Source: Gallionella sp.
GTDB lineage: Bacteria > Pseudomonadota > Gammaproteobacteria > Burkholderiales > Gallionellaceae
Reading direction: 5' to 3'
NCBI GenBank assembly: GCA_028714075.1
Contig: JAQTMZ010000002.1
Coordinates: forward strand, 1 to 64,000
Length of the DNA: 64,000 nt
Shown here: piece after piece, positions 22,587 to 32,885 of the stretch
Position numbering within the stretch: position 1 is the first letter of the stretch
Layout of the letters: each line of letters opens with the position of its first letter
Notes under the pieces: model-generated
Databases searched by the model: none
The model's input: only the letters and a program-made list of their open reading frames with translations
Told to the model about the DNA's origin: nothing
Position numbers and translations under genes: made by a program

Positions 22587-23597
22587 ATGGACATCCTGAC
22601 CCACGGTCTGCTGGGCGGAACCCTTGCACAATCGTGCGGCAGAAAAAACGAAACGCGCGATGCAACAACCGTGGGTTTCCTTGCCGCGCTGCTGGCCGAT
22701 GCCGATGCCTTGATCCAGTCCTCCACCGACCCGCTGCTGACGCTGGAATATCACCGCCAGTTTACCCATTCCCTGATTTTTATTCCTATTGGGGCGCTGC
22801 TGGTCGCGCTGATCCTCTGGCCTGTGTTCAGGAAACTCGGGCGCCCGCCCGGTTTCCGGCGCATCTATCTGTACGCCTTGCTGGGCTGCGCCACGAGCGG
22901 TGTTCTCGATGCCTGCACCAGCTATGGCACGCACCTGCTGTGGCCGTTCACCAACGGGCGCATTGCCTGGAGCATCGTCCCGATTTTCGACCCGCTATTC
23001 TCCCTGATTCTCGGTGCGACGCTGCTGGCCGGCCTGCGCTGGCACAAGGCGCTGCCTGCACGCATCGGCCTGTTGCTGGCTGCGGCGTATCTGTCCCTCG
23101 GCTGGCTCCAGCACCAGCGTGCCGAGGATGCGATTCGCGCAACGGCCATGCTGCGGGGCCACGCGACCGAGCAGTTGACCGTCAAGCCGACGATGGGCAA
23201 CCTGCTGCTGTGGCGTTCGATTTACCGCTCCGGCGGCACCTATCACATTGACGCGGTGCGGGTCGGTCTGGGTGGAACTGGGCGAATTTATCCGGGAACG
23301 ACAGTACAGGCCTTCGATCCGTCCCGTGATGTACCGACACTCTCCACCGCTTCGGTGCTGTATCAGGACATCCGGCGATTCGATGTTTTTTCGAGCAGCT
23401 ACCTGGCATTAAACCCGGAGGACTCAAATCTGCTCGGCGACGTGCGTTACGCCATGCTGCCCACCAGCACCCGCCCGTTGTGGGGCATTCGCCTCGATCT
23501 GCAACACGCAGAAACCCATGCTCCATTTGAAACCTCGCGGCGCATGTCGCGCCAGGAAATCGACCAGTTTGTCCGGATGCTAAGGGACTCGGATTGA
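22587..23597 (+). CDS. YdjM/DUF457-type membrane-bound putative metal-dependent hydrolase
   Basis: A 336-residue protein starting MDILTHGLLGGTLAQ, the typical first motif of the DUF457/YdjM family with its histidine, followed by AALLADADAL and YHRQFTHSL, further potential metal-ligand His/Asp residues. Four or five membrane segments occupy roughly residues 60-190; the C-terminal half is soluble. E. coli YdjM is LexA-regulated with no known substrate, so no reaction is assigned. It may be a read-through passenger of the nuo operon. Confidence 0.75.
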   Translation: MDILTHGLLGGTLAQSCGRKNETRDATTVGFLAALLADADALIQSSTDPLLTLEYHRQFTHSLIFIPIGALLVALILWPVFRKLGRPPGFRRIYLYALLGCATSGVLDACTSYGTHLLWPFTNGRIAWSIVPIFDPLFSLILGATLLAGLRWHKALPARIGLLLAAAYLSLGWLQHQRAEDAIRATAMLRGHATEQLTVKPTMGNLLLWRSIYRSGGTYHIDAVRVGLGGTGRIYPGTTVQAFDPSRDVPTLSTASVLYQDIRRFDVFSSSYLALNPEDSNLLGDVRYAMLPTSTRPLWGIRLDLQHAETHAPFETSRRMSRQEIDQFVRMLRDSD

Positions 23598-24022
23598 GCC
23601 GTGCAAAGCCAAGGGAACGTAAAGATTACAGCCACGAGGTACGCAAGCACCGGCTGTTGTGGGTGCGGCTTGCCTTTGCTGCGCTTGGCACCCTGTTTCT
23701 CCTGACAGGCATCGTCGGCGTGTTCCTGCCGATCCTGCCGACCACACCCTTTCTGCTGCTGGCCACTGCCTGCTATGCCCGGTCATCACGCCGTTTTTAT
23801 AACTGGCTGATGAATCATCCGGCTTTCGGGCCGCTGATTGTCGAATGGCGCACCTACCGGAGTATCCCCCGGAAGATAAAACTGGTGGCAGTGATCACGA
23901 TGACCTTGACCTTCGGCAGTTCGATCCTGTTTTTTGTCCATGACGGCCGCTTGCAGCTGGCCTTAACCGCTTTCGGCCTTGCCATGGCAATCTGGCTTTA
24001 CCGAATTCCGTCCCGCGACTGA
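23594..24022 (+). CDS. DUF454 (YbaN family) inner-membrane protein
   Basis: A 142-residue protein with the DUF454 core: GIVGVFLPILPTTPFLLLATACYARSS followed by WLMNHPAFGPLIVEWR. Three membrane segments are seen (about 28-60, 92-112, 116-136). The start appears to be TTG at 23594, overlapping the stop of the YdjM-like gene by four bases; no ATG is available in frame before the domain. Function of the family is unknown. Confidence 0.75.
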   Translation: MSRAKPRERKDYSHEVRKHRLLWVRLAFAALGTLFLLTGIVGVFLPILPTTPFLLLATACYARSSRRFYNWLMNHPAFGPLIVEWRTYRSIPRKIKLVAVITMTLTFGSSILFFVHDGRLQLALTAFGLAMAIWLYRIPSRD

Positions 24023-24103
24023 CCGCACATTACACTCTGCCCAACAGCGCAGATAAATGTACAGGCTTGGTCGAGTGCGGCTCTATTTTCAACCCCAATA
24101 GCG

Positions 24104-26071
<1,968 letters not shown>

Positions 26072-26102
26072 GCTATCTCCTGAGTGGCTTTGTTATTGGT
26101 AA

Positions 26103-26127
26103 ATCATCCGCCTGCTGACCGGATGAT
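26103..26127. promoter_or_regulatory. inverted repeat between acs and the receiver gene
   Basis: ATCATCCG (26103-26110) and CGGATGAT (26120-26127) form a perfect 8-bp inverted repeat with a 9-base spacer in the divergent intergenic space. It could be an operator for either side; nothing identifies the binding protein. Confidence 0.35.
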
Positions 26128-26195
26128 ACTACCCGAAATAGCGAAATACTGTAAAATCCACCAGTCAAAAAATCAAGCCAGTACCGGGAGAAACC

Positions 26196-26579
26196 TTGCC
26201 GCATCGCAACAGCATCAAAACGCTGCTCATCGTGGATGACAGCCGCGTATCGCGCATGATGATACGCGCCTTCGTACTCGCCAAACACCCGCAATGGATC
26301 ATCATCGAAGCCGCCAGCGGCAACGAGGCGCTGGAAATTGTCGACCGCGACACGCCCAATTACTGCACCATGGACATCAACATGCCGGGGATCATCGGCA
26401 CCGATGCGGCAGCGCAAATACTCGCCAAATATCCGGGCATCCGCGTCGCCATCTTTTCGTCCAACATCCAGGAAGCCCACCGGACCCGCGCCGCTTCGCT
26501 CGGCGCGCGCTTTGTCGCCAAGCCGGTCACGGAAAAAACCGTGGCGCAGGCCCTCGAATTTTTTGAAAGCAAGACATGA
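26196..26579 (+). CDS. single-domain response regulator (CheY-like)
   Basis: A 127-residue receiver domain with all key residues: acidic pair D14-D15, phosphoacceptor D60 (TMDINMPG), S88 and K109 (VAKPV). There is no output domain. The start is TTG at 26196 with GGGAG six bases upstream. It overlaps the CheC gene by ATGA, suggesting that the CheC protein is its phosphatase or partner. No CheA or other kinase is in the window. Confidence 0.9.
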   Translation: MPHRNSIKTLLIVDDSRVSRMMIRAFVLAKHPQWIIIEAASGNEALEIVDRDTPNYCTMDINMPGIIGTDAAAQILAKYPGIRVAIFSSNIQEAHRTRAASLGARFVAKPVTEKTVAQALEFFESKT

Positions 26580-27187
26580 ATCCGTTATCTGAATTGCAAA
26601 TGGATGCGCTTACCGAAATTTTTAACATCGGCGCGGGCCGCGCCGCATCCAGCCTGAGCGAGATCGTCGGCGAAGAAGTAAAACTGTCCGTGCCGCGCGT
26701 CAAGCTCTACCAGTCATCCGAAATCAACGCGGAAGTTTTGTCGCTCAACAGCCCGCGCGTCGGTGCGGTAAAGCAGAGTTTCAGCGGCCCGTTCGACGCC
26801 GACGCCATGCTGCTGTTCACCGAAGAACGCGCGATGGAAATCGTGCATGACATGATGGGTTCGCAAGTAGGCATCGAGGAGATGGTCGAATTCGAGCAGG
26901 AAGCCATGTGCGAACTGGGCAACATCATCTTGAATGCCTGCCTTTCCTCGATGGCGGACATTCTCAGCCTCACATTGGACAGCTCGTTGCCGGCTTATTC
27001 CGTCGGCGAAACGGATACGATCCTGCGGCAAATTGTCACGGAAGCAAACCAGCCGGTCATGCTGGTGCTGCATATCGACCTGGCCATCGAGAAACGCCTG
27101 TCGCAGGGCTATCTGGTGTTCCTGCTGAGTTCCTCGTCCCTGCGGGAGCTCTTGACCCATATCGACCGTTTCATCTCCAGGATATGA
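26576..27187 (+). CDS. CheC-family phosphatase
   Basis: A 203-residue protein with two copies of the CheC/CheX phosphatase pattern. The first is D10-x3-E14-x2-N17 with P40 at the expected spacing; the second is E109-x3-E113-x2-N116. In characterised systems such proteins dephosphorylate CheY-P. Starts within the last codons of the receiver gene and is followed 13 bp later by a diguanylate cyclase, so this looks like a three-gene signalling unit rather than a classical chemotaxis operon. Confidence 0.85.
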   Translation: MNPLSELQMDALTEIFNIGAGRAASSLSEIVGEEVKLSVPRVKLYQSSEINAEVLSLNSPRVGAVKQSFSGPFDADAMLLFTEERAMEIVHDMMGSQVGIEEMVEFEQEAMCELGNIILNACLSSMADILSLTLDSSLPAYSVGETDTILRQIVTEANQPVMLVLHIDLAIEKRLSQGYLVFLLSSSSLRELLTHIDRFISRI

Positions 27188-27200
27188 AAGCCAGGCCAAC

Positions 27201-28181
27201 ATGAATTCCTCTCCAGTCTACAAAGCCCTTGCCTGGAAAGAAATCTGGGATGCGGTCAAACTGGGCCTGATCCTGATTGACGGTGAAGGCAAGGTTTTGC
27301 TGTGGAACGACTGGGTGGCCGAACATAGCGGCATTCCGGCCGAATTCGCGTTGAACCACTCGCTCGAATCGTTGTTTCCCGACGGGCTGACCGCCCCGTT
27401 CAAAACAGCCATCAAAAATGCGCTGTCGCACAAATTGCCGATCATCCTCTCCAACGCGCTGCATCGTTCGCCCTTGCCGATTTATCCGTTGCCCATCACG
27501 CGACACGAGCAAAAACGCATGCAACAATCCATCACGATCACGCCCATTATCGTCAATGAGGAAGAGCACCTTTGTTTGATCCAGGTCGCCGATGCCAGCA
27601 TATCCGTCAAACGCGAAGGGGTGCTTAAATCGCATTCCGTGCGGCTCAGCAAGGAGGCCACCACGGACAGCCTGACCGGCGCGTACAACCGGCGCTTTTT
27701 TGACGAGCGTTTCGCCGCCGAATTCGGCCGCGCGCAACGGCAAAGCATTCCGCTCTCCCTGATCATGCTCGACGTGGACTACTTCAAGCTGTACAACGAC
27801 AACTACGGGCATCCTGCCGGCGACAAGGTGCTGGTTGCGGTCGTAAAGGCGCTCAAATCGCAATTGAACCGCCCCACCGACGTGGTGGTGCGCTATGGCG
27901 GCGAAGAATTTGCGGTCATTTTGCCCGATTCCGGAGCGGAAGGAGGACAGGTAATTGCGGAGAAGCTGCGCATTGCCGTTTCCAATTTGCACCTCCCGCA
28001 CAGCCAATCGAAGATTGCCGACCATGTGACCGTCAGCATTGGCGTCGCGGCCTATCAATCCGGCAGTACCGGCGATGCAGCCAGCTTGCTGAAAATGGCG
28101 GACATGGCTCTTTACGATGCCAAACATAGCGGGCGAAACTGCGTGCGGCATTTCGTTGCCCCGGAAGCGGCTGTACCATAG
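27201..28181 (+). CDS. PAS-GGDEF diguanylate cyclase
   Basis: A 326-residue protein: PAS-like sensor (about 12-140) and GGDEF domain (about 150-320). The active-site motif is G233-G-E-E-F237, and an inhibitory RxxD site (R224-P-T-D227) lies exactly five residues before it, so catalytic activity with c-di-GMP feedback is expected. No membrane segment is seen, so it is cytosolic. It is the third gene of the receiver/CheC unit. Confidence 0.92.
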   Translation: MNSSPVYKALAWKEIWDAVKLGLILIDGEGKVLLWNDWVAEHSGIPAEFALNHSLESLFPDGLTAPFKTAIKNALSHKLPIILSNALHRSPLPIYPLPITRHEQKRMQQSITITPIIVNEEEHLCLIQVADASISVKREGVLKSHSVRLSKEATTDSLTGAYNRRFFDERFAAEFGRAQRQSIPLSLIMLDVDYFKLYNDNYGHPAGDKVLVAVVKALKSQLNRPTDVVVRYGGEEFAVILPDSGAEGGQVIAEKLRIAVSNLHLPHSQSKIADHVTVSIGVAAYQSGSTGDAASLLKMADMALYDAKHSGRNCVRHFVAPEAAVP

Positions 28182-28249
28182 ACAAACAGGCAAATGAATA
28201 CACGCCGGAAGCGCTGGATTTTGTAACAACCCTCAACCAAAGGAACGTC

Positions 28250-29692
28250 ATGCCTTTACCAACACCCCCACGGAAAAAAACAGCCAAAGCAGCCAAATCG
28301 GCAAAGGATACCGACACCAAGCTGTTCGTGCTGGACACCAACGTATTGCTGCACGACCCGACCAGCCTGTTTCGCTTCGAGGAGCACGACATTTGCCTGC
28401 CAATGTTCGTGCTGGAGGAGCTGGACAACAAGAAAAAGGGCATGACCGAAGTCGCCCGCAACGCGCGCCAGGCCAGCCGCTTCCTGGATGAGATCGTCAG
28501 CGATGCGCCGCACAAGATAGAAGAAGGCATCGCGCTGGATTCCGCGGCGTACAAGAACTGCACCGGACGGCTGTTCCTGCAAACCAGCTTCATCAAACAC
28601 GAACTGCCGCAGCATCTCGAACTGGGCAAGGCGGACAACGCGATTCTCGGCGTGGTCATCGGCATGCAGAAACTGCACCCGCAGCGCGCGGTGATCCTGG
28701 TCAGCAAGGACATCAACATGCGCATCAAGGCGCGCGCGCTGGGCCTTGAGGCGCAGGATTACTTCAACGACAAGGTGCTGGAAGACACCGACCTGCTCTA
28801 CACCGGCGTGCTGCCGCTGCCGCCGGATTTCTGGGACCGGCACAGCAAGGACATGAAATCGTGGCAGAAGGAAGGCCATACCTATTACCAGATACGCGGC
28901 CCGCTGTGCGCGGCATTTTTCACCAATCAATTCGTCTACAAGGAAGATGACACGCCGTTCTATGCCGTGGTGCTGGAACAAGACGACCAGACCGCGCTGC
29001 TGCGCACCCTGACCGACTACACCCACAGCAAGAACAACATATGGGGCATCACCGCGCGCAACCGCGAGCAGAATTTCGTGCTCAACCTGCTGATGAACCC
29101 GGAGATCGATTTCGTCACCCTGCTCGGGCAGGCGGGAACCGGGAAAACCCTGCTGACGCTGGCGGCCGGTTTGATGCAGACGCTGGAAACCAAGCTGTAT
29201 ACCGAGATCATCATCACCCGCGTGACCGTGCCGGTGGGTGAAGACATCGGCTTCCTGCCCGGCACCGAGGAAGAAAAAATGACGCCGTGGATGGGCGCGC
29301 TGGAAGACAACATGGACGTGCTGAACAAATCCGACGAGGATGGCGGCGACTGGGGGCGTGCGGCCACGCGCGATTTGATCCGTTCGCGCGTCAAGGTCAA
29401 GTCGCTCAACTTCATGCGCGGCCGCACCTTCCTGAACAAATACCTGATCATCGACGAAGCGCAAAACCTCACCCCCAAGCAGATGAAAACGCTGGTCACG
29501 CGCGCCGGCCCCGGCACCAAAGTGGTGTGCATGGGCAACATCGCGCAGATCGACACGCCCTACCTCACTGAGGGCAGCTCCGGCCTGACCTACGTGGTGG
29601 ATCGTTTCAAGGGCTGGGAACACGGCGGGCATGTCACACTGATGCGCGGCGAACGCTCGCGGCTGGCGGATCATGCGGGCGAGGTTTTGTAA
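28250..29692 (+). CDS. PIN-PhoH family ATPase (PhoH2)
   Basis: A 480-residue fusion of an N-terminal PIN-type RNase domain (about 22-165; DTNVLLHDP supplies an active-site Asp, and further acidic residues follow) and a C-terminal PhoH P-loop ATPase (Walker A GQAGTGKT near residue 295; Walker B YLIIDEAQN). PhoH2 proteins elsewhere unwind and cleave RNA. No antitoxin-like partner gene is adjacent. Shine-Dalgarno AAAGGAAC precedes ATG 28250. Confidence 0.92.
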   Translation: MPLPTPPRKKTAKAAKSAKDTDTKLFVLDTNVLLHDPTSLFRFEEHDICLPMFVLEELDNKKKGMTEVARNARQASRFLDEIVSDAPHKIEEGIALDSAAYKNCTGRLFLQTSFIKHELPQHLELGKADNAILGVVIGMQKLHPQRAVILVSKDINMRIKARALGLEAQDYFNDKVLEDTDLLYTGVLPLPPDFWDRHSKDMKSWQKEGHTYYQIRGPLCAAFFTNQFVYKEDDTPFYAVVLEQDDQTALLRTLTDYTHSKNNIWGITARNREQNFVLNLLMNPEIDFVTLLGQAGTGKTLLTLAAGLMQTLETKLYTEIIITRVTVPVGEDIGFLPGTEEEKMTPWMGALEDNMDVLNKSDEDGGDWGRAATRDLIRSRVKVKSLNFMRGRTFLNKYLIIDEAQNLTPKQMKTLVTRAGPGTKVVCMGNIAQIDTPYLTEGSSGLTYVVDRFKGWEHGGHVTLMRGERSRLADHAGEVL

Positions 29693-29711
29693 TTGCACAA
29701 ACCCAAAACAC

Positions 29712-29842
29712 TTATCCGCAGATTACACAGATTACGCGAGATTAAACCGCATGATGAAGTTGCACCTGAATATCTGTTGCCGAAGAAGCCATCAACGGCA
29801 GCGCCCAGAAAATCTGCGTGAATCTGCATAATCTGCGGATAA
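29712..29842. repeat. TTATCCGCAGATT palindromic repeat, copy 1
   Basis: Begins TTATCCGCAGATTACACAGA and ends with AATCTGCATAATCTGCGGAT, so the ends are inverted repeats containing several AATCTGCG/CGCAGATT heptamer-type units. Other copies are at 34526-34635 and 40247-40316. It occupies most of the phoH-msrB gap. Confidence 0.8.
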
Positions 29843-29856
29843 ATAGCTTTTATTCA

Positions 29857-30249
29857 ATGGACAAAATCGAAAAATCCGATGCCGAATGGCGCGAGGAACT
29901 CACGCCGGAGCAGTATCAGGTGTGCCGCCAGTGCGGCACCGAACCGGCATTCAGCGGCGCATACTGGGATTGCCATGACGCGGGCATATACCGTTGCGTG
30001 TGCTGCGGCAACGCGCTGTTCGATTCCGAAGCCAAGTTTGATTCCGGCTCCGGTTGGCCGAGTTTCTGGCGGCCATACAAAGCGGAGAATGTCATGTCAC
30101 GCACCGACACCAGCCACGGCATGAAACGCGTGGAAATATGCTGCAAGCAATGCGGCGCGCACCTCGGGCATATATTCCCGGACGGCCCGCCGCCCACCAA
30201 CCTGCGCTTTTGCATCAACTCCGCCGCACTGGCGCTGGATAGAACCTGA
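29857..30249 (+). CDS. msrB: peptide-methionine (R)-S-oxide reductase
   Basis: MsrB repairs methionine-R-sulfoxide in proteins. The 130-residue enzyme has zinc ligands C47/C50 and C96/C99, the substrate motif GSGWPSF and the catalytic C119 in RFCINS. The start is ATG 29857; an upstream in-frame start at 29818 lies inside the palindromic repeat and is rejected. It is cytosolic. yciB follows 12 bp later. Confidence 0.95.
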   Translation: MDKIEKSDAEWREELTPEQYQVCRQCGTEPAFSGAYWDCHDAGIYRCVCCGNALFDSEAKFDSGSGWPSFWRPYKAENVMSRTDTSHGMKRVEICCKQCGAHLGHIFPDGPPPTNLRFCINSAALALDRT

Positions 30250-30261
30250 CACCGAACCATT

Positions 30262-30804
30262 ATGAAACTACTATTCGACCTGTTTCCCGTCATCCTGTTT
30301 TTTGTCGCATTCAAAATACAGGGCATTTACGTCGCCACGGCGGTCGCGATTGGTGCCACCGTCGCGCAGATTATCTGGACAAAATGGCGCCACGGCAAAG
30401 TCGATACGATGCTGTGGGTGAGCTTCGCCATCATCACCGTGTTCGGCGGGGCGACCCTGCTGCTGCACGACGAAACCTTCATCAAATGGAAACCGACCGT
30501 GCTGTACTGGATGTTCTCCGTCATCCTGCTGGTGTCCAATTTATTCTTCAACAAGAACCTGATGCGTTCGCTGCTGCAGGAAAAAATCGCGCTGCCGCTG
30601 CATGCCTGGAACCGCCTCAACCTGAGCTGGAGCCTGTTTTTCGCCGCTATCGGCTTCCTCAATTTGTATGTGGCGTTCAACTACTCCACCGACGACTGGG
30701 TGAATTTCAAACTGTTCGGCTTCACCGGCTTGATGGTGGTATTCATCCTCGCGCAAAGCGTGTGGCTGGCGAAGTATGTGGACGAGAAGAAGGAATCGAA
30801 CTGA
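30262..30804 (+). CDS. yciB: inner-membrane septation protein A (YciB family)
   Basis: A 180-residue polytopic membrane protein (five to six helices) starting [18 protein letters not shown], with the conserved [14 protein letters not shown] and [32 protein letters not shown] motifs of YciB/IspZ. It affects septation and envelope integrity in enteric bacteria. It lies with yciI, the usual neighbour. Confidence 0.93.
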   Translation: MKLLFDLFPVILFFVAFKIQGIYVATAVAIGATVAQIIWTKWRHGKVDTMLWVSFAIITVFGGATLLLHDETFIKWKPTVLYWMFSVILLVSNLFFNKNLMRSLLQEKIALPLHAWNRLNLSWSLFFAAIGFLNLYVAFNYSTDDWVNFKLFGFTGLMVVFILAQSVWLAKYVDEKKESN

Positions 30805-30810
30805 TGTTTT

Positions 30811-30845
30811 CCCTCTCCTCAATCCTCTCCCGCAAGCGGGAGAGG
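30811..30845. repeat. CCTCTCCCGCAAGCGGGAGAGG palindromic repeat
   Basis: A perfect 9-bp stem (CCTCTCCCG/CGGGAGAGG) around CAAG, preceded by CCCTCTCCTCAAT, in the yciB-yciI gap. It is the intergenic counterpart of the repeat found in frame at 488-526. Confidence 0.8.
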
Positions 30846-30868
30846 AGGCAATCGTATAGGGGATTTTG

Positions 30869-31171
30869 ATGTTATACGCAATCATTGGTCAGGATGTTCC
30901 GAATAGTCTGGATAAGCGCAGCGCGGCGCGCCCGGCGCATCTGGCACGCTTGCAGGCGTTGCAGGAGGAAGGCCGCCTGCTGCTGGCCGGCCCATTCCCC
31001 GCCGTGGATGCCGTCGATCCGGGCGCGGCTGGGTTCACCGGCAGCCTGATCGTCGCCGAGTTCGCCTCGTTGCAGGCAGCCCGCGAATGGGCGGATGCAG
31101 ACCCCTATGTCGCCGCCGGCGTGTACCGGCAAGTCACCGTGCAGCCGTTCAAGAAAGTTTTGCCTGCATAA
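30869..31171 (+). CDS. yciI: YciI family protein
   Basis: A 100-residue dimeric alpha/beta-barrel protein starting [17 protein letters not shown] and including the family's [25 protein letters not shown]. The His and Asp of the putative active site are in place (RPAHLARL and [13 protein letters not shown]). The E. coli homologue has no firmly known reaction. The start is ATG 30869. Confidence 0.92.
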   Translation: MLYAIIGQDVPNSLDKRSAARPAHLARLQALQEEGRLLLAGPFPAVDAVDPGAAGFTGSLIVAEFASLQAAREWADADPYVAAGVYRQVTVQPFKKVLPA

Positions 31172-31199
31172 ATCCAAACCAAGTAAGCCGAAGCAAATT

Positions 31200-31325
31200 G
31201 TAGGGGCGTGATTTAACCAGCCACTTACCTATCGTTTTTTGATGTGTTAGTGGAATGGCTATGCAAAGCCATCACGCCCTTTTTCTGGTGCAAAAAATCA
31301 GGGCGCGATAAATCGCGCCCCTACT
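31200..31325. repeat. GTAGGGGCG nested palindrome
   Basis: The unit opens with GTAGGGGCGTGATTTA and closes with TAAATCGCGCCCCTAC; within it GGGCGTGAT pairs with ATCACGCCC and GGGCGCGAT pairs with ATCGCGCCC. A related unit is at 41661-41727. It ends only a few bases before the direct repeat that marks the left edge of the 31340-33200 element. Confidence 0.7.
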
Positions 31326-31497
31326 GAATCATTTAATCTGTGGTGGTTCAGACTTGATCTGACACAAACCGTCAGATTGCAGCATCTGATTTTGCTCAAT
31401 CACTTTCAGATCATGGGAATTACGCTGCCTGAAAGTGGAAGCTCACGAAGGGCAGTTCCCGACACAAAGCGGTCATCTGTACTTTCTGAAAGCCGAC

Positions 31498-31560
31498 ATT
31501 CAACGTATGAGCTCAGGGGCGCGCCGCTTGCGGCGCGTCCCTTGGAGCGCCTTGTTGGGC
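31498..31560 (-). other. integron attC site 1
   Basis: Read on the minus strand: R'' box GCCCAAC (31560-31554), then paired arms around CGCGCCGCAAGCGGCGCG, then R' box GTTGAAT (31504-31498). It fits RYYYAAC...GTTRRRY with imperfect internal symmetry and is 63 bp long. The stop codon of the cassette gene (31513-31515) lies inside it, as is usual for a gene cassette. Confidence 0.75.
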
Positions 31561-32349
31561 TTTTTGGCACAGTATCTCTATACGGGGTTTTCGAGGATGA
31601 TGTATTTCTACAGTCATCTCATACTCTTTACCTTCAAGGTTGTAGAGGATATGAGCCCTAATTGGGCCAAGCAGTTGTCTGTCGATGGGGCCGAAGTCGA
31701 AATCTGTTGCGTAGGCACCGCCTACGAGTTGACCTGGCTCAAACTTAGTAGCGAGATAGTACAAACGCAACTTCAAGTATTCGCGCAGCTGTGGTGATGG
31801 GCACTTCTGAAGAAGCATCTGCTGAATATTTACAAACTCCTCCTGTTGTTCTTTTCTCAAATAGTAAGTCGCCAGCTTTCTTGCCAAGCACCAGTTTTTA
31901 TCAGGTTCGTTACTAGCGGCACACTGCTTTTCAATAGAAGGGAATATAGGGGCACGTGGGTCAAGGAAAATTCGTTGGCAGGCGTTACTTAGACCAGGCG
32001 TGAGGCTTCGTAACTCTTTGACGAATGAGTCTTGTTGCTCGGCGCACTCTCCCTTATTGAGCGTATTTGTTGGAGGAAATAGGCACTTCATCGTCGCATT
32101 CAAAAGAGCATTTTTTAGTTGGGTAATCGAAGAAAACTCATGGCCATCTATTTTGCATCCGCTCTTTAACGCACAAGCATCGGCAAAATGTGGGGCCTCG
32201 TCAAAGTCATCCACTCTGGATTGATGGCCGTCTGGCCAAGTCAGAGTAGCACAGTGATCGGACGGCGTTTCACTCGTAGTGCTATCTGCCACTGCATGAT
32301 TGATGCAGAGAATAAACGCCAGCATTGGAGTAGCAAGATATTTCCACAT
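31513..32349 (-). CDS. cysteine-rich secreted protein in a gene cassette
   Basis: No family is recognised. The start chosen is ATG 32349 (MWKYLATPMLAFILCINHAVADS), which gives a signal peptide and a 278-residue product; the longer frame would translate the upstream attC site. The mature part has about ten cysteines spread evenly (for example DHC, DAC, SGC, GEC, NAC, KQC, NWC, QKC, ILC), suggesting disulfides in the periplasm, and a helical, TPR-like middle (about 170-230). The C-terminal 16 residues are encoded by attC 1. The gene starts 23 bp after attC 2 in the same orientation, forming a single-gene cassette of about 870 bp. Confidence 0.7.
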   Translation of the reverse strand: MWKYLATPMLAFILCINHAVADSTTSETPSDHCATLTWPDGHQSRVDDFDEAPHFADACALKSGCKIDGHEFSSITQLKNALLNATMKCLFPPTNTLNKGECAEQQDSFVKELRSLTPGLSNACQRIFLDPRAPIFPSIEKQCAASNEPDKNWCLARKLATYYLRKEQQEEFVNIQQMLLQKCPSPQLREYLKLRLYYLATKFEPGQLVGGAYATDFDFGPIDRQLLGPIRAHILYNLEGKEYEMTVEIHHPRKPRIEILCQKAQQGAPRDAPQAARP

Positions 32350-32371
32350 AGACTTATCCGGATAAGTAAGA

Positions 32372-32434
32372 GCCCAACGTGGAGCTAAGGGGCTGCGCGC
32401 TTTTGCGCAGTCCCGCTTGAGCGCAGGGTTAGAC
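32372..32434 (-). other. integron attC site 2
   Basis: Read on the minus strand: R'' box GTCTAAC (32434-32428), L''/L' arms CCTGCGCTCAAGCGGG and CCCCTTAGCTCCAC around TGCGCAAAAGCGCGCA, R' box GTTGGGC (32378-32372). It is 63 bp, the same length and orientation as attC 1. It bounds the upstream end of the secreted-protein cassette. Confidence 0.8.
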
Positions 32435-32726
32435 CACATATTATTTGACCTCCCATTTTCCACCAACAAAATCTCGAAAGAAGAGAGCTTGCTTAAGAGT
32501 GAGATGGACATATGGGGGCCAGCCATTCTTCGCAGAAACGATTGGGGTCAGCATCGCAATTATTTTCAAAACTGGTAAAGCGTGCACCCTAACTCACGCC
32601 GCACTGATGGTCAATATGCCGAAATATCTAGATACCTTGAACGTCAGCAAATGGCACACACCTGCTGTTTGACTCGCTGGAATCACAGCAAGAAAGCTGC
32701 CATTCATCACTCCCACTTATCACTCT

Positions 32727-32885
32727 TTAGATAGCCGTGTCCTCATTGCGCTTGGTTGTCGCGTCGTTAGTGTTTACCGACTCAGTTGGTTCTGATTTGT
32801 TTTTTCGCCAGAAGACAAAAAATAGAACTCCGCCAAAAAAGCCCCATGAAAGTAGTTTTGAAATTAAATCATCTGATAAATACAT
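32727..32885 (-). CDS. small single-span membrane protein (52 residues)
   Basis: A short frame starting ATG at 32885 with AGGATATTAGG just upstream. The product begins MYLSDDLISKLLSWGFFGGV; residues about 11-26 form one membrane segment ending FFVFWRKNK, followed by a polar tail rich in Thr, Asn and Glu to residue 52. Positive residues just after the helix suggest an N-out/C-in topology. No family is recognised. It lies in the unassigned half of the mobile element, about 290 bp upstream (in its sense) of attC 2, so it may be the remains of a second cassette. The remainder of 32886-33176 shows no gene. Confidence 0.5.
   Translation of the reverse strand: MYLSDDLISKLLSWGFFGGVLFFVFWRKNKSEPTESVNTNDATTKRNEDTAI

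Noticed and set aside
28250-29692. PIN-PhoH protein as the toxin of a toxin-antitoxin pair
   Set aside because: No small antitoxin-like gene overlaps or precedes it; the upstream gene is a diguanylate cyclase.
31435-31797. 120-codon plus-strand frame across attC site 1
   Set aside because: It reads through the attC and the antisense of the cassette gene; it has no ribosome site and its first part is repeat text.
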